In this document: positions 59,297 to 64,000 of the stretch, one piece after another
How positions within the stretch are numbered: the first letter of the stretch is position 1
Layout of the letters: each line of letters begins with the position of its first letter
Assembly (NCBI GenBank): GCA_964436955.1
Contig: CAYTFC010000004.1
Span: 1 to 64,000, forward strand
Origin: CAMFKD01 sp964436955
GTDB taxonomy: Bacteria > Chlamydiota > Chlamydiia > Chlamydiales > JAJFMA01
Direction: 5' to 3'
DNA: 64,000 nt
Made by a program: the position numbers and the translations under genes
The notes under the pieces: generated by a model
Told to the model about the DNA's origin: nothing
The model's input: the letters and a program-made list of their open reading frames with translations, nothing else
Databases searched by the model: none

Positions 59297-61285
59297 TCAT
59301 ACTGTCACCGTGATTCTTGTTAGATCAAAGACGGAGATTTCATTTTCTGCGATGACGATATCTGCTGTACCAAATAGGGGAGTATCCCCTGGTTCATTCG
59401 TGGATGCAATTTGCATCACGCCGCTAGCGATTCCGGGAACACTAAAAATTTGAGCAAGGACGCGTTGCAATAGAACGTCTATGCCTATGCCTAAAGTAGA
59501 TCCATAGGTGTTAATGGCTGCTGCCACTAAGTCTTGACCATTTGGAGGAAATACTTCCTCAGCATATAGGGTTAAGGTAACCGTAACCCAAATGTAGATT
59601 GGAGTGGGGCGGCTAAAATTGATGACTTGGAATTCGCCTTGTGAGTCGGTGATGGTAAACGCAGTATTCCCGAATGTTTGGATACCTGCTGGTTTCGTGG
59701 TCCAGATTTTATTTGCGACGTCAGCATCAGTGCCTCCTTGTACGACAGCTTCAAAACTTTTTGGAACTCTTCCGCCTTTAATAACCGCCGTCGCTTGTGA
59801 AGCCCCTCCGCTGACGGTGAAATCATTGGGGATCATTGTTACTTCGATAGCGGTTGCCATATCCATAGTGATGGTTCTATTGGCTGTCCCTCCAACGCTT
59901 GCAGTAACAACTTCAGGCTGATTTTGAATCAAAGCAGCAATTACGCTCATGGTAGCCAAATGAGAAGTCGCAAAGGTGACGGTTGGCAAAGTCGTACCAT
60001 TTAAAACGACGACTATGGTGTTGCCTGTGACCAAATCTTGATTTAATACGATCAAAATTGGTTCTTGAGTCAAGGTACTATTTTCGAAAACTAAAGCAGA
60101 TATTACTCCAGGTACTTGCTGAAGCAATCTTGCTCTTATAGATTCAACTGTTCCAGCTCCCAAGAGTCGAAGCGAATTGTTTCGACGTATTCTTAATTCC
60201 GCATCCGTTTCAATGAAACGACCTGTCACTCCAGCTTTAAGATTATTTATTGATATCCAACCTGAAATAGGAGTGAGGATTTCGGTCAATGTATTGACAG
60301 GGGCAGCGATTGGACCAAAATCTTGGGATAGAAAAACAACAGGAGTAGATTGGGCAGTGATGCTTAAATTAGTTCCAACAGCGATGGAAAAGGGAACGTC
60401 TGACTCATCGGCATTGATGGTTATAGTTCCATCCATATTATCTATGGCCGTCACAGGTTGAACCCCAGCATTGACTACGGAAGCAAGGGCTGCTGTTAAT
60501 GCGTTATTTGATGCTGGGATTTGATAAGTAATTGCATAAGTAGGTTGGCTTGCTCCGCCTGTGATCACGATTGAATTGACTATGGCATTGAATCCAACAT
60601 TTGGAATGATGGTGATAATATTTGGATTTGTTGGTGTTGCAGAAAGAACGGCAGGGGAAGTGGAAATCTGCGCAGCTAATAGAGCCAAAGTCGTGTTGTT
60701 ATTCGTAGTAAAAGGAACCGCTGCTAATTGAACTCCATTGATGGTGGCAACTATTGAATTTGAAGTAACAAAACTCCCTGTAAAAGTGACGATAGGCAGC
60801 GAATATGAAAAGGCTTGATTGTTGATTAGAGCCGTATAAATTTGAGCTGCCAAAGCGCTAACCTGAATAGTTGCGGATGCTGCCTGTGTTCTTGTAATAA
60901 TCGTGTTTTGTTGAGCAAAGAAAACAGCTCCGGTATCGGGGATTCTAGCGAGGGCTCCTTGATTGATAAGAGTGCCATCTAATCCAGCGCAGACGCCTAT
61001 AACTCTAGTTTGTTGAGCGGCAAGTCGAGTGATGCCATTTAATTGAACGACGTTATCGAGGCTGATCCCTTCCGCGAAGTTGGGATATTGGCTGAAATAA
61101 ACATCCTCCATATTTTCCCAAAGATCGGCTAATACTTTTGAAAATACTCCGATTTGCTGGCCAAATATAGATTGCGGATCTAAGTTGATATCGCCAAATT
61201 CTGCGAGCAGCTGATTTTCTAAATCAGTTTGAATATCGACTAATCGTTTAGCTTTAAATCCCTGAGCGGTTAAACCAAATGTCAT
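59297..61285 (-). CDS. Baseplate J-like protein with two inserted modules
   Basis: A 662-residue wedge protein. The start MTFGLTAQGFKAKRLVDIQT and the parts LLAEFGDINLDPQSIFGQQI, GISLDNVVQLNGITRL, and RRNNSLRLLGAGTVESIRAR are typical of gpJ. It is longer than the usual 350-450 residues because of inserted beta modules, at residues about 163-255 and 407-503. The second contains TFATSHLATM and GASQATAVI, shared almost word for word with the head protein at 1601-2383. The gene overlaps gp25-like by 4 bp. Confidence 0.85.
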   Translation of the reverse strand: MTFGLTAQGFKAKRLVDIQTDLENQLLAEFGDINLDPQSIFGQQIGVFSKVLADLWENMEDVYFSQYPNFAEGISLDNVVQLNGITRLAAQQTRVIGVCAGLDGTLINQGALARIPDTGAVFFAQQNTIITRTQAASATIQVSALAAQIYTALINNQAFSYSLPIVTFTGSFVTSNSIVATINGVQLAAVPFTTNNNTTLALLAAQISTSPAVLSATPTNPNIITIIPNVGFNAIVNSIVITGGASQPTYAITYQIPASNNALTAALASVVNAGVQPVTAIDNMDGTITINADESDVPFSIAVGTNLSITAQSTPVVFLSQDFGPIAAPVNTLTEILTPISGWISINNLKAGVTGRFIETDAELRIRRNNSLRLLGAGTVESIRARLLQQVPGVISALVFENSTLTQEPILIVLNQDLVTGNTIVVVLNGTTLPTVTFATSHLATMSVIAALIQNQPEVVTASVGGTANRTITMDMATAIEVTMIPNDFTVSGGASQATAVIKGGRVPKSFEAVVQGGTDADVANKIWTTKPAGIQTFGNTAFTITDSQGEFQVINFSRPTPIYIWVTVTLTLYAEEVFPPNGQDLVAAAINTYGSTLGIGIDVLLQRVLAQIFSVPGIASGVMQIASTNEPGDTPLFGTADIVIAENEISVFDLTRITVTV

Positions 61286-61644
61286 GTTAGTAATTCCTGC
61301 GTTATTGTGATCTGCCCTTGGACAGTGTCCACAGAGAAAGTCACGGAATAAATACGCCGTGTATCGTCAAAATTACTTGTGAAACTGAGAATTTGGTTTA
61401 CACCTCGAGTAGAAAGAATCTCTTGCTTGAGAACGCTTTCCATTCGAATTTGATTGGGGGATTTGATGAAAAAATCTTGATAATAGGAAACGCCTGCAGT
61501 GATATCTAAGAACCATTCTCCCAAAATAAAGCGCAAGCGAATGGCTAGATTTTGAGCGATCTGGTCTTGATCCTCAACGAATTGCAAGTCAAAATCTTGT
61601 AAGAGTAAATCGCCAGTTGTTGTGTCTAGCGCTATATCTTTCAT
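61282..61644 (-). CDS. GPW/gp25-like baseplate protein
   Basis: A 120-residue protein of the gp25/GPW family: DFDLQFVEDQDQIAQNLAIR, then LRFILGEWFLDITAGVSYYQ and a C-terminal beta segment (IYSVTFSVDTVQGQITITQE). gp25 joins the wedge to the contractile sheath, so its presence supports a myovirus-type tail. The length is normal. It overlaps the J-like gene, as in most contractile-tail phages. Confidence 0.88.
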   Translation of the reverse strand: MKDIALDTTTGDLLLQDFDLQFVEDQDQIAQNLAIRLRFILGEWFLDITAGVSYYQDFFIKSPNQIRMESVLKQEILSTRGVNQILSFTSNFDDTRRIYSVTFSVDTVQGQITITQELLT

Positions 61645-61731
61645 GAAGCCTCGTTAACTCAAAAACGTTTCCTAATACGTTTACAGATGGGTATTTGAGT
61701 TAATTAAGGCTATTGGATACTTGAGTAGTTT

Positions 61732-62382
61732 TTAAGGGATTGTACCCTTAAGAGCATCTATAGATGCTTTCAATGAGGCATATGTCGGCACAGTGCCTTG
61801 GAATATTGGGTTTCCAACTGCGGTTGTCACCGAGGTTGTCAAGATTCCTAGTATTTTACTGACAATATCGAGAACTTCTGTAGAGCTGTTCCCGATCGCC
61901 ACTTTACCAGCAGTTTCAATTTGAATGTCACCACTTTCTTTGATTCTTATATTAGAGCTTTTATAAGTTAAAAGCACGTCCGAGTTGTTCTCAGCTAAAG
62001 AATTTTCTGTAAAAGGAAAAAGCCCCATGATCGCAACAGCATCGGATAGGTCGAATTTCCTTGGATCGTTGGGTGCTACATTGCCTCCTACTGATTTCCA
62101 AAGATCTGTACTCCTTTCAATAAACAAAAGCAAGCAGGTGTCGCCTTGAACAACTGGAAAAGTCAAACTAGCACCGCCTGCTTTTGGAAAAATTACTGGG
62201 ACATTACTTAAAATAGGCAAATCCAATGTTGTCCCATCTAAATAACTCTTTTTCAAAGCCGGTTGGATTTCAGCTTTTTGCTTCGTATAGTCATAGGAAA
62301 CGATGACTCCTGGCAAAGCGGTATGGACATCATAAAGCTGAAATTGAATTGCTTGTCTTAAAGCATCAGTGATCGTCGTCAT
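61732..62382 (-). CDS. Baseplate spike, Gp138/gpV-like
   Basis: A 216-residue protein. The N-terminal OB-fold-like part (LPGVIVSYDYTKQKAEIQPA, LPILSNVPVIFPKAGGASLT, FPVVQGDTCLLLFIERSTDL) matches the Gp138 N-terminal domain of phage central spikes. The C-terminal repeats (SSNIRIKESGDIQIETAGKV) form the beta-helical needle. There is no His-x-His iron site at the very end. It overlaps the 62379 gene by 4 bp. Confidence 0.82.
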   Translation of the reverse strand: MTTITDALRQAIQFQLYDVHTALPGVIVSYDYTKQKAEIQPALKKSYLDGTTLDLPILSNVPVIFPKAGGASLTFPVVQGDTCLLLFIERSTDLWKSVGGNVAPNDPRKFDLSDAVAIMGLFPFTENSLAENNSDVLLTYKSSNIRIKESGDIQIETAGKVAIGNSSTEVLDIVSKILGILTTSVTTAVGNPIFQGTVPTYASLKASIDALKGTIP

Positions 62383-62600
62383 TCTTCATCACCCTGTGCT
62401 ATTGTTAAACAATCAAGGAGTCCATCCCGGACTTTAGACAAAGCCCAACCTAATTCTTCTAAGCCGTCATCGTTATTTAAATAATGATTTACAAACCGAT
62501 CCCTTTTATATCGATCGCCCCAACCACAAAATTCAATATTTAGTAACTGGTCGAGCTTTTCTCTTATTCTTCCTAAATCTTCTAAACGTTCTGCTTTCAT
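62379..62600 (-). CDS. Small hypothetical baseplate-operon protein (73 aa)
   Basis: I start it at ATG 62600 (MKAERLEDLGRIREKLDQLL), next to the hub gene's stop; a start at 62630 would overlap the hub by 33 bp. The protein is helical and charged (FVNHYLNNDDGLEELGWALS). It sits between hub and spike genes, both of which it overlaps. It may help spike assembly. Family unknown. Confidence 0.55.
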   Translation of the reverse strand: MKAERLEDLGRIREKLDQLLNIEFCGWGDRYKRDRFVNHYLNNDDGLEELGWALSKVRDGLLDCLTIAQGDEE

Positions 62601-63460
62601 ACTAAAATCACTTCCATTATTGATCGCCAATTTGGACCGAATAAATCTCCCTCATGCTTTATAGAAAATACCGCATAAGGTCCATTAAGTCCGATTCTTT
62701 CAGATTTGATATTGAGCCTATCACCAGGGAGAATATCAGGGCGAAGAGTGGTTTGAACGATATATCCAGTTCGCGGGCCATCCAGATATACAGCCGCTCT
62801 CTTATCTGTATAGCGCTGAGGAATTCCGATCATGCCAGTGTCGGCATTGATTTCTATGGCTGGTTTTGAAGTGGTTCCATATTGAGGGATGATTTGAAGC
62901 TTTCCATTTTGAACGCTCCATCTTAGACCGAGTCTTAAAACTGCTTTGTCTAGGGCATTTTTACCCATTCCAGCATATTCGAACCCTTGCTCATAAACAA
63001 CATTGTCAGTAGCAGTAAACTCAGAAATAGATAGCCCAAGTTGATCGGCGATCGTTTGGACAACCTGACGGACTGGGACCTTTTCCTTGAAGCTAACGGT
63101 AATAGATTTCTGGTTAAGAATTTTTTCTCCGTCTCCGCAATCAAGTGTAGTGACGATTTCTGGCTGATCATAGGCATGGCTGACTTGGGTGGTATTACCA
63201 ATGAAAAGCAATTGTTCGCCCGCGTCTTCTCGATACCCGGCGGATAAGATAACTTGGTCTCCATAATCTTTGATCCTGTTCCTATTTTCTTGACTGAGGT
63301 TCCAAATTTTTACAGATGCTGTATTGGTTGACCAGCTCAAATTCTTCTGAATAGAAAAGGAAATGCGAAGAGCTGAAAGCTTAATTGTTCCAATATAGCC
63401 ATTGAAAGTATTGTTTCTCAATCCAACTTCTACGGATGCTATTCGATCAAATCTGGCCAT
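62597..63460 (-). CDS. Baseplate hub protein (gpD/gp27-like)
   Basis: A 287-residue protein of the hub type that carries the spike. It starts MARFDRIASVEVGLRNNTFN and has LSWSTNTASVKIWNLSQENR, DYGDQVILSAGYREDAGEQL and FKEKVPVRQVVQTIADQLGL, then LRPDILPGDRLNIKSERIGL, all seen in phage hub/late-control D-like proteins. It lies between the plug-like gene and the spike, as expected. The fold is barrel-like. Confidence 0.75.
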   Translation of the reverse strand: MARFDRIASVEVGLRNNTFNGYIGTIKLSALRISFSIQKNLSWSTNTASVKIWNLSQENRNRIKDYGDQVILSAGYREDAGEQLLFIGNTTQVSHAYDQPEIVTTLDCGDGEKILNQKSITVSFKEKVPVRQVVQTIADQLGLSISEFTATDNVVYEQGFEYAGMGKNALDKAVLRLGLRWSVQNGKLQIIPQYGTTSKPAIEINADTGMIGIPQRYTDKRAAVYLDGPRTGYIVQTTLRPDILPGDRLNIKSERIGLNGPYAVFSIKHEGDLFGPNWRSIMEVILV

Positions 63461-63781
63461 TTAAGCGAACTCCCCGAGAGAATAATAGATGAGTTCAGTA
63501 ACCTCGCCCATGTCTAGACGTTGAATTTTTCCTTCTCCTCCAATGATGTTTTGGCAAACGATATCTCCTGTGGGTTTGCCATCATTGACATATTGAGAGG
63601 TTAAGTTATAGTTAGCGACGACTTTTATCCCAAGGATGATGGGAACTAAATCGCGAGTTAGAATGTCCATGACCCAGTATTCATTCATTGCGTTCCATCT
63701 AAAAGATAAAACAAATGTTTGATTAGCCAATTCAATTTGTTCTTGCCATTGGGCGGGTTCTTTAAAAGGAATAATTTGCAT
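63461..63781 (-). CDS. Baseplate plug-like protein (106 aa)
   Basis: A short all-beta protein: MQIIPFKEPAQWQEQIELAN, then TFVLSFRWNAMNEYWVMDIL and LVPIILGIKVVANYNLT. The pattern of an aromatic-rich beta sandwich, length near 105 and position before the hub match the baseplate plug domain described in cyanophage Pam3. It would close the tail tube from below. Its end touches the hub start and its start overlaps the upstream gene's stop by one base. Confidence 0.72.
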   Translation of the reverse strand: MQIIPFKEPAQWQEQIELANQTFVLSFRWNAMNEYWVMDILTRDLVPIILGIKVVANYNLTSQYVNDGKPTGDIVCQNIIGGEGKIQRLDMGEVTELIYYSLGEFA

Positions 63782-64000
63782 TACACCACCCCTAAGATTA
63801 AATTTTTGCTGGATAATACGTTAGGGAGAATCGTGGGTTGCACAGAGATCAAGGATTGAACGCCTACATTAATCCCGCTTGAGGCCTGATCTTTTAGACT
63901 ATTGACAGGATCATTTTGAATAAGGGGATAATTGGCGTTGGACGCCACAATGTCTCGAGGAATTTTGTTTTGCACTCCACCGAAAACATTTCCTTGATCA
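63781..64000 (-). CDS. Phage baseplate-operon protein, N-terminus beyond the window
   Basis: The last 73 codons of a minus-strand gene run in from the right edge. An internal GTG at 63975 is not a likely start because the frame continues upstream (DQGNVFGGVQNKIPRDIVAS). The visible part has NDPVNSLKDQASSGINVGVQ and ends NLILGVV. It precedes the plug-like protein, where tape-measure-linked or hub-associated proteins usually sit. The function is unknown. Confidence 0.6.
   Translation of the reverse strand, partial: DQGNVFGGVQNKIPRDIVASNANYPLIQNDPVNSLKDQASSGINVGVQSLISVQPTILPNVLSSKNLILGVV

Noticed and set aside
1..64000. tRNA, rRNA or CRISPR array
   Set aside because: No T-arm-like GGTTCGAATCC with acceptor pairing, no rRNA segments and no regularly spaced direct repeats were noticed. 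The iterons are irregular and have no spacer pattern of a CRISPR.

Overview
The window is AT-rich bacterial DNA that reads as part of a large phage-plasmid, a replicon combining virion genes with plasmid maintenance genes. The best guess for the host is an environmental chlamydia (Chlamydiota, Parachlamydiales-like). The tyrosine recombinase at 18.7-19.7 kb resembles the chlamydial plasmid integrases pGP7/pGP8 (recalled from memory, not searched). A ParA, an RHH partner, a primase-helicase and a Rep-like gene sit next to iterons, and a GlgC and a fragment of glycogen phosphorylase are also present. Both window edges cut through minus-strand phage genes, so the replicon is larger than 64 kb and probably circular. 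No sheath, tube or tape-measure gene is in view; these presumably lie outside the window.

Layout. (1) 1-6.1 kb, minus strand: head module of a tailed phage (portal, Mu F/gp7-like protein, DUF2213 protease-scaffold, cement-like protein, DUF2184 capsid, small head protein, DUF4054). (2) 6.1-6.7 kb: non-coding junction with several inverted repeats. (3) 6.7-14.6 kb, plus strand: small DNA-binding protein, czcCBA-type efflux and a Zn/Cd-type P1B ATPase. (4) 15-16.6 kb: DUF234-type ATPase between hairpin-rich spacers. (5) 16.9-20.4 kb: glycan-binding protein, GlgC, integrase, small RHH protein. (6) 20.4-27.5 kb, minus strand: two AbiE toxin-antitoxin pairs on either side of terL, terS, a ParB-methyltransferase and a DUF1064 nuclease. 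(7) 27.8-43.4 kb, plus strand: copper block (cusCBA-like, Ca2+-type P-ATPase, phosphoketolase, outer-membrane lipoprotein, multicopper oxidase, membrane protein, DUF326 copper-binding protein, truncated glgP). (8) 43.4-45.8 kb: non-coding origin with at least eight iteron-like repeats and an unexplained structured segment. (9) 45.8-51.4 kb: rep, primase-helicase, RHH, parA, small RHH. (10) 51.8-64 kb, minus strand: tail fibres and baseplate of a contractile-tailed phage.

How the genes work together. The phage modules run on the minus strand, while the metal and carbon cargo runs on the plus strand. The cargo separates terL (22 kb) from the portal (6 kb), which are normally close. Replication and partition genes form one overlapping minus-strand operon feeding on the iteron field. 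The cargo would let the host export Zn/Co/Cd/Cu/Ag-type metals and oxidise or store copper, with possible links to glycogen and phosphoketolase metabolism.

The most unusual signal is regulatory. A 21-bp palindrome of the form ACCC-N13-GGGT lies upstream of both abiE operons and also upstream of the czc cargo. Related inverted repeats bracket the czc/ATPase block, a second palindrome sits ahead of two phage operons, and a duplicated adhesin-like module is shared by a head protein and the baseplate J protein.
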